IMG/VR virus record: IMGVR_UViG_3300046369_000854
Coordinates: 1 to 22,204 of that record
DNA from: a virus
Reading direction: 5' to 3' (one strand)
Length of the DNA stretch: 22,204 nucleotides
Shown here: piece by piece, positions 14,173 through 21,574 of the stretch
Position numbering within the stretch: the first letter of the stretch is position 1
Layout: the number at the start of each line of letters is the position of its first letter
Translations under genes and position numbers: made by a program
Notes under the pieces: model-generated
What the model saw: the letters and a program-made list of their open reading frames with translations, nothing else
Told to the model about the DNA's origin: nothing
The model's database searches: none

Positions 14173-14211
14173 ACTATTGGAAATTAAATTACTTTATGTT
14201 TCCAACAAGTT

Positions 14212-14219
14212 TATTTATC
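14212..14219 (-). promoter_or_regulatory. Possible late-type promoter upstream of gp32
   Basis: GATAAATA on the minus strand lies in the intergenic stretch after the 715-residue gene, reading toward gp32. It differs from the T4 late -10 (TATAAATA) at the first base. It could give gp32 a late transcript in addition to the sigma-70 one. Confidence 0.35.
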
Positions 14220-14233
14220 TATAAAGTAGTATT

Positions 14234-16381
14234 TTACTCTACAAATTGGTTTAAAAATGCTTCATATGATTCTTGTACATCAACTGGAGCATTTTGTACT
14301 TTGTGCTGACTAGCACTTAGTAAACAACTTTTAATAGTACCATATTCAAATTGGTTAAGTTGTCCACCAGCACTAATTTTACTACTAATGCTATGTAAAT
14401 AATTTGATAATGTATTGTCTTGTGCTGTATATCCCAACTGGCTTACTTGGTGCCCAAGTTTACCGTGAGGTGTATCAAAGTCAACTATATCATCTTCTTT
14501 AAGTAAGTTTTTAACATTTGCAAAAGTTTCTGATTCTATTGCTTTAACAATTTTACTCTCAAAACTTTGTTTTCTACTCGTCATTGCTTTTAGGCTATCC
14601 ATTACATTTGCAACTTTGTCATCAAAGTGTGTTTCTGTAAACTTACTTTCTAAATTTAAATCGTCTTCTAATATTTCAACATTATTATAATTTAAGACTG
14701 ATTCTACTGCGTTAGCATAAGTTTTAACACCACTCAATCTTTTTAAATTAGTTTTAATATTACCTATGTTTTCCAATGCCATAGTAACGAACTCTTCATT
14801 TGTTTCGTTTACTAAGTTTGATTTTTTAACATAGTTTACAAATTCTTTTAATTTTTTAAACTCTCTCGACATTTCAGTAATAGACTCACCTATTTCGTCA
14901 AAAGTTTCTCCGCCATTATGCAAATGTCTTGCCATTGCTCTTGCGGCTGACAGATTGTTTTCTGCCATCTTAAATTTCTCTTCTCCACGTTGTATTAATA
15001 TACTGTGGATATTTCTGCTTCTAGCACCACGTACTTCTTCATTTACGTCTTTATTATGTCTTACAATAATTTTAACATTGTCTGCTAGTGGCTGGTAACT
15101 GGATTTTCTGCTACCAGTCATTTTACCTAAACTTGCTTCAGATATTTTTGCATTTGATTTACATCTATTAACATATGATCGGTAATCCATTTTTTGATCT
15201 TCTGCTGAACGTTTCATTGGACGACCTGTTTCCATTTCTGTCTCTTTTCTCCAATCTGCAAAATTTAGTGGTCTACCGTCGCTATAAACTGTACAACCGT
15301 TTACCGTTTTTGTAGAGGCTTCCATTTGAACAGATTCATTTTTTACATATTGTTCGTAGTCTCTTTGATATCCAGGCCATCTTGAACTTGCACGATTAGG
15401 TCTTTGTTCACCTGTGGATTCTTCCCAATCCATATATTCATGAAAATCTAACATATCACCATTATCTTTAACTGGTATTTTTCCTACCGAAGTATCTACA
15501 TATTTTATTTCTGATACACTTGCATTTAAAGTTTGATTATTTTGAGAGATAGACATACCGTCATCTTTTTTATTACTTAAAAAATCTTTTAATTTTTTAC
15601 CACCGTAAAGTGCGGCGGCTACACCTGCCGCTGGAATACCATATTTTGCTATAATAGGGCCTGCTTGTTTAATTGCACTATTAGATAAGAAAGTATCACC
15701 TACTTTGCTAGACAACCATTTTATTGCGCCTGCTGTAGTATTTAATGATCCATCAACTGCATCTAGACCAATAGTAGTTACAATTGGTCTTTTTAATCCT
15801 TGTTGAAATATTTTTCCTAAAATTCTTGCGCCTATTAGAACTGGGTTTTCAACAAGTTCTTGAGCTTCACTCACATCATCGTCCTTAGCAATAACGCCTT
15901 TATTGTCGCATTTATCACATCTTTTGCCGCCACAATCAGGACAACTAATAGCATCGCCTCTCCATATATCGGTCATATCGGATTTTGAATCACTTTCTTC
16001 TAAGCCTGAAAGGCGTCTTAATTTATTTAATTCTTCATTCATATCAGTCTCTTGTCTACGAGCAACATCTATTTCTTCTCCTTTAGGTTTTAACTGCTTG
16101 TCAAATACTCTAAAGTCAAAAGATAATAAACTATCTTGTGCTAGTTCTTTTAATAAGTTTCTTAGGTTATGGTCTGCAAAATCTTCACTGGTTTGCATAG
16201 ATATTTCTTTTTCTAAATCGTCTACTCTAACTAAAACATTAGGTTCATCACATACAAATCTTGTACCTTCCTGAGGATCTAATACTATTTTACCATCTTT
16301 ATCAAAAGTTTTAAGGTCAAACCCATGTCCTTTTAATAGGTTAAATACTTTTTCTGAAATATCTTTAAAATTTGTTGCCAT
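14234..16381 (-). CDS. Large modular protein of unknown function, likely late/virion-associated
   Basis: This 715-residue protein starts with a domain (FKDISEKVFNLLKGHGFDLKTFDKDG) that I recall from proteins of unknown function near the structural genes of marine T4-like phages. Residues 147-158 form a zinc-knuckle pattern, CPDC...CDKC, like one DnaJ repeat. Residues 241-262 (GPIIAKYGIPAAGVAAALYGGK) are glycine- and alanine-rich and could enter a membrane. The middle is polar, and the last 250 residues are mainly helical. It directly follows gp17 and has a late-type promoter five bases before its ATG with no Shine-Dalgarno, which points to late expression. An internal or ejected virion protein is a possible role; this is inference. 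Confidence 0.8.
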   Translation of the reverse strand: MATNFKDISEKVFNLLKGHGFDLKTFDKDGKIVLDPQEGTRFVCDEPNVLVRVDDLEKEISMQTSEDFADHNLRNLLKELAQDSLLSFDFRVFDKQLKPKGEEIDVARRQETDMNEELNKLRRLSGLEESDSKSDMTDIWRGDAISCPDCGGKRCDKCDNKGVIAKDDDVSEAQELVENPVLIGARILGKIFQQGLKRPIVTTIGLDAVDGSLNTTAGAIKWLSSKVGDTFLSNSAIKQAGPIIAKYGIPAAGVAAALYGGKKLKDFLSNKKDDGMSISQNNQTLNASVSEIKYVDTSVGKIPVKDNGDMLDFHEYMDWEESTGEQRPNRASSRWPGYQRDYEQYVKNESVQMEASTKTVNGCTVYSDGRPLNFADWRKETEMETGRPMKRSAEDQKMDYRSYVNRCKSNAKISEASLGKMTGSRKSSYQPLADNVKIIVRHNKDVNEEVRGARSRNIHSILIQRGEEKFKMAENNLSAARAMARHLHNGGETFDEIGESITEMSREFKKLKEFVNYVKKSNLVNETNEEFVTMALENIGNIKTNLKRLSGVKTYANAVESVLNYNNVEILEDDLNLESKFTETHFDDKVANVMDSLKAMTSRKQSFESKIVKAIESETFANVKNLLKEDDIVDFDTPHGKLGHQVSQLGYTAQDNTLSNYLHSISSKISAGGQLNQFEYGTIKSCLLSASQHKVQNAPVDVQESYEAFLNQFVE

Positions 16382-16386
16382 ACAAG

Positions 16387-16394
16387 TATTTATC
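16387..16394 (-). promoter_or_regulatory. Late-type promoter abutting the start of the 715-residue gene
   Basis: GATAAATA on the minus strand is followed by CTTGT and the ATG. The upstream TGA stop of gp17 overlaps the box. T4-type late initiation six bases after the box would start the RNA at the A of ATG. Confidence 0.6.
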
Positions 16395-17988
16395 AGATTA
16401 TGCCAATTGGCATAGGATCATCGTAGTCATCATCGTCGCCGCCTGTGGAATATAGAGAATCTACACCTAAACTGTTATTTACAGCATCATATACTTCATC
16501 TTCAAAAGTACTTACATAGTCTATTACTCTGACAGCAATCATCATGCTCATGACCAAATCATCTGAATCGCCTGGTCTTGCCGCAAAACTATTACCTTTT
16601 GATACAAAGTTTTTAAATTCTGATAAACATGCTTTACTATTAATAGTAAGTTTATCATTTTCTATTAACCTTTTCATATTGATACAAGACTCTACTTTAA
16701 CTTTATGAGTAGTATGGAATCCTCTTCTACCTGTCTTACCTTGTATTCTTTTAGGCTCGTGTAAGAAATCTCCTGGGAAAGCATCTTCTCCGGTATCTCT
16801 GATCACCACAAGTGCGGCCTCTCCAATTGCATTGTTCTCAACTGTCCAATATATAGTATGGGCGCCTTGTTCCTTAATGAAATGCATGATCTCTAACATG
16901 ACCTTTATCTGCCCTTCTATAGGAGTTTTATTATGATACCATTCACCTACTTGTACCATTGACGGTAATTCTACTATTTGTATAGCGGCATTGTCACCGC
17001 CTGTTCCTGTACTTGGATCTAGTGTTACTACATAGATATGCTCTGGACTAGGATATTTGAACCAACGTACATTGCCCATTTTCATAATAGGATCTTTGCC
17101 GTTTAGTTCTAATAATTTTAACTGATTGATAAGAGTTTCGTCATATATAACAAATTCACATTCGTGTTCACGTTTAAAACGTTCAGTGCCTATTCTTCCT
17201 CTTTCTTCTATTGCCCAATTGGCATCTCTATCAGGGTGCTCGTCCCATTTTGCTAGTAATGGTTTAAATCCATTTACGCCTACTTCTTGTTCGTTCCCAT
17301 GCTCATCAAACATTTTGTTTGCTTGGTTCCATATATTAGCAAAGGTATCTTCATCACTATTAGGCGTACTTGTAATAATACATTTACCACCTGTTGCTAG
17401 TGTAGGAGATAATGCTGTCCAAAACTCACTGGCAATTCTAGGAGGAACAAATGCAAACTCGTCTAAGTATACTAATGTAAGTGACATACCCCTACCTGTA
17501 TTTTCTGTAGTTGTTGCACTTACTATTCTACTACCATTGTCAAATGCCATAGACCCTTTGTTATATTCTGTAACACCTGCTCTTATATGATCTGGTACAC
17601 TTTCATATGCATAACGTATACGTTGCATAATTTCATATGCACCTGCCGCCTTGTGAGCCGCAACAAGTATTGTACTGTCAGGCTTAAACATAGCATACCA
17701 TAGTAAGTATCCTGCGGCTACAGTGGTTTTACCCATCTGTCTACCCAGCATGTTAATACTGTATCTAAAATTGTTGTAATTTTCTATTAAATCTAACTGA
17801 TACGCAAAGGGATCGAAATCTATTCCGCCTTTAGTAGGATGTTGTATTTTGACGTGATTATTCATAAAGTACAAAGGCCCGCCCACAGGATCTGCACAAT
17901 TTTTAAAATCTTCTAGGGTATCTGGAGTATATGCTGTTCTACTATAGCCTTGTTTAACCAGACCGGTATCTACTGTTCCTCTTGCCAT
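16393..17988 (-). CDS. 17: Large terminase subunit gp17
   Basis: gp17 is the DNA-packaging motor: an ATPase that pumps DNA into the prohead and a nuclease that cuts concatemers. The 531-residue protein has Walker A GRQMGKTT at 82-89, Walker B LVYLDEF at 172-178, the TSTPN coupling motif at 206-210, and an RNase H-like nuclease domain starting with VVTLDPSTGTGGD (320-332, Asp324). The acidic pair in GDSDDLVMSM near the end would complete the metal site. The ATG has no Shine-Dalgarno; a CATAAATA late box lies five bases before it. It is separated from gp16 by two conserved unknown genes and the sulfotransferase cassette. Confidence 0.97.
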   Translation of the reverse strand: MARGTVDTGLVKQGYSRTAYTPDTLEDFKNCADPVGGPLYFMNNHVKIQHPTKGGIDFDPFAYQLDLIENYNNFRYSINMLGRQMGKTTVAAGYLLWYAMFKPDSTILVAAHKAAGAYEIMQRIRYAYESVPDHIRAGVTEYNKGSMAFDNGSRIVSATTTENTGRGMSLTLVYLDEFAFVPPRIASEFWTALSPTLATGGKCIITSTPNSDEDTFANIWNQANKMFDEHGNEQEVGVNGFKPLLAKWDEHPDRDANWAIEERGRIGTERFKREHECEFVIYDETLINQLKLLELNGKDPIMKMGNVRWFKYPSPEHIYVVTLDPSTGTGGDNAAIQIVELPSMVQVGEWYHNKTPIEGQIKVMLEIMHFIKEQGAHTIYWTVENNAIGEAALVVIRDTGEDAFPGDFLHEPKRIQGKTGRRGFHTTHKVKVESCINMKRLIENDKLTINSKACLSEFKNFVSKGNSFAARPGDSDDLVMSMMIAVRVIDYVSTFEDEVYDAVNNSLGVDSLYSTGGDDDDYDDPMPIGII

Positions 17989-17993
17989 AATAG

Positions 17994-18001
17994 TATTTAT
18001 G
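17994..18001 (-). promoter_or_regulatory. Late-type promoter abutting the gp17 start
   Basis: CATAAATACTATT on the minus strand is one base from the T4 late form TATAAATACTATT, and the ATG follows at once. A leaderless gp17 mRNA is predicted. Confidence 0.65.
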
Positions 18002-18012
18002 TGGTAATGATG

Positions 18013-18612
18013 TTAAGAAATGCTTTTTTTAAGTTTATCTTTAATATAATTAATTAAGATTTCTTTATCTGTTTCGTATGATACGTCTGTATCTGCACTA
18101 GCACAAGGTGATTCTTCTTTATCATCTTCATGATCAGGTGATAGTAAAACTTCTTCTTGTTCTGGTTCTTGATCGTCTGCTGATGCCTGAGGCTCATCTT
18201 TATGCATGTCTTGTGGCAATGTAAGGCCTGCAAGTTTAAGTACATCTGCTAAATCTTGCATTGTATCACCACTTGCTTCTATACTTACTGAACCTTTGTC
18301 AGTATTTTTATGTTGTTTAAATTCTACTGAACTTTCTACTTCGGGCTCTGCACTAACAATACCGTATGCATCACTCATTGCTTCTTCTATAGGTTGATCT
18401 GTATTTACTTCGCTTGAATTAATCATCTGCTTATAATATTTTGGCATGAGCCTACGTGCCGCTTCGGCGTTACCTGTTTCTCTCCAAGCTCTCCAAAATG
18501 CTTCTGCCCATAGGACACCGGATTTTCTTTCGATATACTTACGCATATCCTGAGCTTTATCTTCTTCTTCAGGCGAATAATTATATTCTTGTAAAATATT
18601 ATTTATTTTCAT
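18013..18612 (-). CDS. Acidic protein between gp16 and gp17, unknown function
   Basis: The 199-residue protein has a helical N-terminal part with WAEAFWRAWRETGNAEAARRL (35-55), a middle stretch SVSIEASGDTMQDLADVLKLAGL (109-131), and an acidic tail with a final basic helix (NYIKDKLKKS). The SV-EASGD...LADVLKLAG pattern is one I recall from several structural or unknown proteins of marine T4-like phages. Its ATG shares a base with the stop of the upstream gene, so translation is likely coupled. The role is unknown; the position beside the packaging genes suggests a head or packaging function. Confidence 0.75.
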   Translation of the reverse strand: MKINNILQEYNYSPEEEDKAQDMRKYIERKSGVLWAEAFWRAWRETGNAEAARRLMPKYYKQMINSSEVNTDQPIEEAMSDAYGIVSAEPEVESSVEFKQHKNTDKGSVSIEASGDTMQDLADVLKLAGLTLPQDMHKDEPQASADDQEPEQEEVLLSPDHEDDKEESPCASADTDVSYETDKEILINYIKDKLKKSIS

Positions 18613-19310
18613 TATCTACTTCTAGAGCCGTGTTGTGCAATATCAGAGACTTGTTTTGTGCTTTCTGCACCTCTACCCATATTAGGTTGTCCTGTAAGTG
18701 CGTCATACATAGGTCTTAAATTATCACCCATTAGTTCATCCTTGCTAGGATAGTTACGGAAATAGTCTGCGCCTTTTTCGTCTTTAATTTTTTGTAATTC
18801 TTTTAAGAATGCTTCGTTAAATTCTTCGCCAAATCCAAAATCTTTAGCATCTATTCCATCTTGTTGAGCTTCATAGTGTTCCATGTTCTCATCATTTAGT
18901 AATGCATCTTCTTCACTAACTTGTCTATCTTCATCGTTTGCAAGTCTTTCTGCTTGAATGTCTGCTTCTACACTTCTCGGTTCTTTTACACCGTAACATA
19001 GTACTCTTTCGTGATCCATACCTAAATTTACTGCTAACCATACTTCTAAAATTCTTTCGTTAACAGGGTATTTTAATACAATGTCTGTGCTACATACTTC
19101 TGATGTAAAGTTGGCATTTTTTGCTCTTTGAAACTCTACTGGATTCTCTTGAATCGGAGCCCTTTTAAATGGAGTTGCACTAACAAAATTGTATTTTGCT
19201 AAACATTTTTCTATCATATCCATTTGATCTGCACTACAGTCGTGTGCAAGTTTGACTCTATAAGCATATTCTTTTTTAAATGATTCTGCTATATAATTTT
19301 TTAATTCCAT
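18612..19310 (-). CDS. Conserved unknown protein of marine T4-like phages near terminase
   Basis: The 232-residue protein begins MELKNYIAESFKKEYAYRVKLA and contains PIQENPVEFQRAK (52-64), SEVCSTDIVLKYPVNERILEVWLAVNLG (69-96) and GADYFRNYPSKDELMGDNLRPM (180-201). I recall proteins very like this in cyanophages, annotated as unknown or structural. No catalytic motif is visible. GGAG lies seven bases before the ATG, and a late-type box (19340-19333) lies upstream, so this late gene has a short leader, unlike gp16 and gp17. A virion role is inferred from the neighbourhood. Confidence 0.8.
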   Translation of the reverse strand: MELKNYIAESFKKEYAYRVKLAHDCSADQMDMIEKCLAKYNFVSATPFKRAPIQENPVEFQRAKNANFTSEVCSTDIVLKYPVNERILEVWLAVNLGMDHERVLCYGVKEPRSVEADIQAERLANDEDRQVSEEDALLNDENMEHYEAQQDGIDAKDFGFGEEFNEAFLKELQKIKDEKGADYFRNYPSKDELMGDNLRPMYDALTGQPNMGRGAESTKQVSDIAQHGSRSR

Positions 19311-19332
19311 ACTTAAACTCCGTTGATATACT

Positions 19333-19340
19333 TATTTATC
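19333..19340 (-). promoter_or_regulatory. Late-type promoter for the 232-residue gene (divergent pair, left arm)
   Basis: GATAAATA on the minus strand; the predicted RNA start is near 19327, giving a leader of about 17 bases that contains the CGGAG ribosome binding site. It stands back to back with the plus-strand late box at 19376-19383. Confidence 0.55.
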
Positions 19341-19375
19341 ATTTTACATAAAATCACTAAACAAAAAACAATGGT

Positions 19376-19383
19376 TATAAATA
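19376..19383 (+). promoter_or_regulatory. Late-type promoter for the plus-strand sulfotransferase cassette
   Basis: A perfect T4 late box TATAAATA is followed by AAGGT and an ATG at 19389, the same box-five bases-ATG layout seen on the other strand at gp16, gp17 and the 715-residue gene. It is the only perfect 8-base match among the boxes reported. Confidence 0.6.
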
Positions 19384-19388
19384 AAGGT

Positions 19389-19505
19389 ATGGAAAATATA
19401 AAAGTAAGAGAACCACAACTGCCTGTAGAAGGCGAATACACACTTTGCAATAAAGGTGAAGTTGCTGTATATAGAAATGGGGAATGGGTAAGACCTAATA
19501 AATGA
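19389..19505 (+). CDS. 38-residue peptide coupled to the sulfotransferase gene
   Basis: The peptide is MENIKVREPQLPVEGEY... ending in AVYRNGEWVRPNK, with no membrane segment and no family I know. The ATG at 19389 was chosen because it follows the late box by five bases; an ATG at 19371 would add six residues but would put the box inside the gene. Its TGA stop overlaps the sulfotransferase ATG (ATGA), so the two are probably translated together. A role as a small partner or merely as a leader peptide for the enzyme is open. Confidence 0.55.
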   Translation: MENIKVREPQLPVEGEYTLCNKGEVAVYRNGEWVRPNK

Positions 19506-20185
19506 AAACTTTCATTTTAAGTCTGGGAGTTCAGCGATCAGGCACAACTTGGCTTAGAGGATTTTTAAATAATCTACCTAATACAGACATGGGATTTAAA
19601 AAGGAATACCATTATTGGGATTCAGATAAGGAATTTTTTAATAATAAGGAATATATAACTTATTTTGATAGTTTAATTAAAGATGATATTTATAGAACCG
19701 GGGACATCACACCAAGGTACTCTTTATTAGATATTAATAAACTTAAAGAAGCAAAGGACTGTATAGAAGGTGCAGGATTTGATCTTAAAATTGTTTTCAC
19801 AATGAGAGACCCTGTACAAAGAGTATATAGTCGTGCTAAAAAGATGTCTACAAATGACCCTGAAGGCTGGATGTGGTCTAATAAGAATATATTAGAATAC
19901 AGGCAAGATTACAAAGGCATTTTAAATAATATAGATAATGTATTTAATAAAGAAAATGTATATATAAGTCTTTACGAAAGTTTTTTTACAGAGAAAAACA
20001 TAAGAAAATTTTGTAATTTTATAGATTGTGAATTCCGGCATGAAGATTTGTTAAGGGTTCCCAGCCATACCACTATAAAAAGACCCTTATCTTTAGATAC
20101 TAAAGAATATTTTTTGCAAGAGTATAAGAAGACCTATGAATACTGTGGAGAAAGATTCCCGGAAACTAAATTACTCTGGGGATGA
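19502..20185 (+). CDS. PAPS-dependent sulfotransferase
   Basis: Sulfotransferases move a sulfuryl group from PAPS to a hydroxyl or amine of a sugar, lipid or protein. The 227-residue protein has the 5'-phosphosulfate loop QRSGTTWLRG at 11-20 and the 3'-phosphate-binding MRDPVQRVYSRA at 101-112 (Arg102, Ser110), at the usual spacing. It is small, as expected for bacterial or viral members. It lies on the plus strand against all its neighbours and converges with gp16, overlapping its 3' end by 15 bases, which suggests later insertion. The acceptor is unknown. The APS-kinase-like fusion at 2902-3705 may supply PAPS; that is inference. Confidence 0.88.
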   Translation: MKTFILSLGVQRSGTTWLRGFLNNLPNTDMGFKKEYHYWDSDKEFFNNKEYITYFDSLIKDDIYRTGDITPRYSLLDINKLKEAKDCIEGAGFDLKIVFTMRDPVQRVYSRAKKMSTNDPEGWMWSNKNILEYRQDYKGILNNIDNVFNKENVYISLYESFFTEKNIRKFCNFIDCEFRHEDLLRVPSHTTIKRPLSLDTKEYFLQEYKKTYEYCGERFPETKLLWG

Positions 20186-20659
20186 GTCTTTAGTATTAAT
20201 AATTTTTAACAATTCATTTCTATCAAAAACAGTTGCTTGAACTGACTCTGCTTCAGTACCTTTATTATCAAATTTATCTATTCTTGCTTTTTTAAGCATC
20301 AAATCTATTTGTTGTAGTTTTGCCTTTGTTTTAGCATCACTGGCATCTAAGGCTATTTTTAACATATTACTTGCTTCTGCAAATACTTTACCAGCCGCCA
20401 TGTCGCTGACGTTCATACCTAGATTCATAAGTTGTTCATAACTATCGATAGCCTTTTTGGCTATATCATTCATTTCTACTTCGTGACTTTCTAACCCTTT
20501 TACTTCTTTAAAGGCTAAATTTATCTTTTCACTAATACTTAATGCACCTTGAACTTCCTCTATGACCTCCTGCGTTTCTTCTACAGTAGGTAAAGTTTCC
20601 TTTTCAGTAACTTCTTCGATAGGAGGTAAATTGAATTCTTCTTCAAGTTTCTTAGTCAT
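20171..20659 (-). CDS. 16: Small terminase subunit gp16
   Basis: gp16 forms a ring that recognises viral DNA and regulates the gp17 motor. The 162-residue protein is the length of T4 gp16 (164), with a variable acidic N-terminus, a helical coiled centre (EMNDIAKKAIDSYEQLMNLG through DLMLKKARIDKFD) and a C-terminal ATVFDRNELLKII that parallels ATVFMGSPTELMDEI in T4. No Shine-Dalgarno is seen; a late-type box ends five bases before the ATG and overlaps the stop of gp4. It converges with the plus-strand sulfotransferase gene. Confidence 0.78.
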   Translation of the reverse strand: MTKKLEEEFNLPPIEEVTEKETLPTVEETQEVIEEVQGALSISEKINLAFKEVKGLESHEVEMNDIAKKAIDSYEQLMNLGMNVSDMAAGKVFAEASNMLKIALDASDAKTKAKLQQIDLMLKKARIDKFDNKGTEAESVQATVFDRNELLKIINTKDSSPE

Positions 20660-20664
20660 ATTAG

Positions 20665-20672
20665 TATTTATT
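20665..20672 (-). promoter_or_regulatory. Late-type promoter abutting the gp16 start
   Basis: AATAAATACTAAT on the minus strand is followed directly by the gp16 ATG. The TAA stop of gp4 lies within the box. It matches the T4 late form except for the first base and one base downstream of the box. Confidence 0.6.
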
Positions 20673-21138
20673 TAACTCTAGGTTTAGAAATGCGTTTTTT
20701 CGCCTTACGAGGTTTTTTGTTTGAGAAGATCTGATCTTCGTTGATTACTTTAAAACGTATGCCTTTGCGTTTACACCATTCTTGTGCCGCTGTCCACTTA
20801 GCGGCGTTTATAATAGTTTGTATTTTTTGTCCTTGTGATCTTGCACTTTCCATTGTTGTTTGATTACGAGGTTTTATTTCTATTAATTCTACGTGTTGCT
20901 TACCATCTTTATCTGTATATTGAACCATAAAGTCTGGAACATAATTACTATAATGACCTGTTGTAGGATTTCTATAAGGTATCTTAACGTTTTCACTGGC
21001 CCACTTAGTAATGTTAGGATGATTATCACACATTCTCATAAATGCTAATTCCCAACTACTTCTATATGTAGGATTCCTTCCGCCTACAAGTTTACCTGTA
21101 TTAACGACTTCGTACTTTCCTGTTGCGAATTTGCCCAT
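20668..21138 (-). CDS. 4: Head-completion protein gp4
   Basis: T4 gp4 (also called gp50/65) acts after packaging to finish the head so that the neck and tail can join. The 156-residue protein aligns well with T4 gp4 from memory: PTYRSSWELAFMRMCDNHPNITKWASENVKIPYRN, then VPDFMVQY and VELIEIKP. The PD...ExK arrangement is that of a restriction-endonuclease-like fold, so it may trim DNA or simply bind it. The C-terminus is very basic (KKPRKAKKRISKPRVK). AAGG stands before the ATG. It follows the 144-residue gene by one base. Confidence 0.87.
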   Translation of the reverse strand: MGKFATGKYEVVNTGKLVGGRNPTYRSSWELAFMRMCDNHPNITKWASENVKIPYRNPTTGHYSNYVPDFMVQYTDKDGKQHVELIEIKPRNQTTMESARSQGQKIQTIINAAKWTAAQEWCKRKGIRFKVINEDQIFSNKKPRKAKKRISKPRVK

Positions 21139-21139
21139 G

Positions 21140-21574
21140 TTAGGCCTTAATTAATTTTGCGACTTTGCTTCTTGAGTTTGCTATAGAATTTTTTATATCA
21201 ACTTTATTGCCTGCAGGGCGAACAGCATTCATGGCATCAAAAGCATCTATACTTAATTTTAATGTATCTGCATTCATATCAAAATAAGCAGTTGGATCTA
21301 TATTTTGTACCTTAGATATTTGTATGAGTACTTGTGCCATAGCATTTGCATTAGAAGGTTTAAATCCTATTGATATAAGTTTTGTTTTTATAACATCAAG
21401 TTTTACCGGGTCTATAGCAACTTCTTTTACTTTAGCCAATTCTGCTAATATCTCTGAGCTGGCTTCTGGCAATGGAAAATTTACAGACGCATTGTCTAAA
21501 TATGCTTCTAATTTACCTGCAGTAAATCTATAATTGATTTCACTTCCAAATGTTTCGTAAAGAGATGTACTCAT
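21140..21574 (-). CDS. Unknown conserved protein between tail-tube-like gene and gp4
   Basis: The 144-residue protein starts MSTSLYETFGSEINYRFTAGKLEAYL and is helical, with KLISIGFKPSNANAMAQVLIQISK (85-108) and a tail IKNSIANSRSKVAKLIKA. I recall similar proteins in the baseplate/neck region of marine T4-like phages without a named role. GGAGGTGA, a near-perfect ribosome binding site, precedes the ATG and lies in the end of the upstream gene. A structural or assembly role is inferred from its neighbours. Confidence 0.75.
   Translation of the reverse strand: MSTSLYETFGSEINYRFTAGKLEAYLDNASVNFPLPEASSEILAELAKVKEVAIDPVKLDVIKTKLISIGFKPSNANAMAQVLIQISKVQNIDPTAYFDMNADTLKLSIDAFDAMNAVRPAGNKVDIKNSIANSRSKVAKLIKA

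Noticed and set aside
19323-19505. Longer 60-residue version of the small plus-strand gene
   Set aside because: It would place the late box inside the gene and overlaps the divergent promoter region; the ATG at 19389 fits the five-base spacing seen at other late genes.
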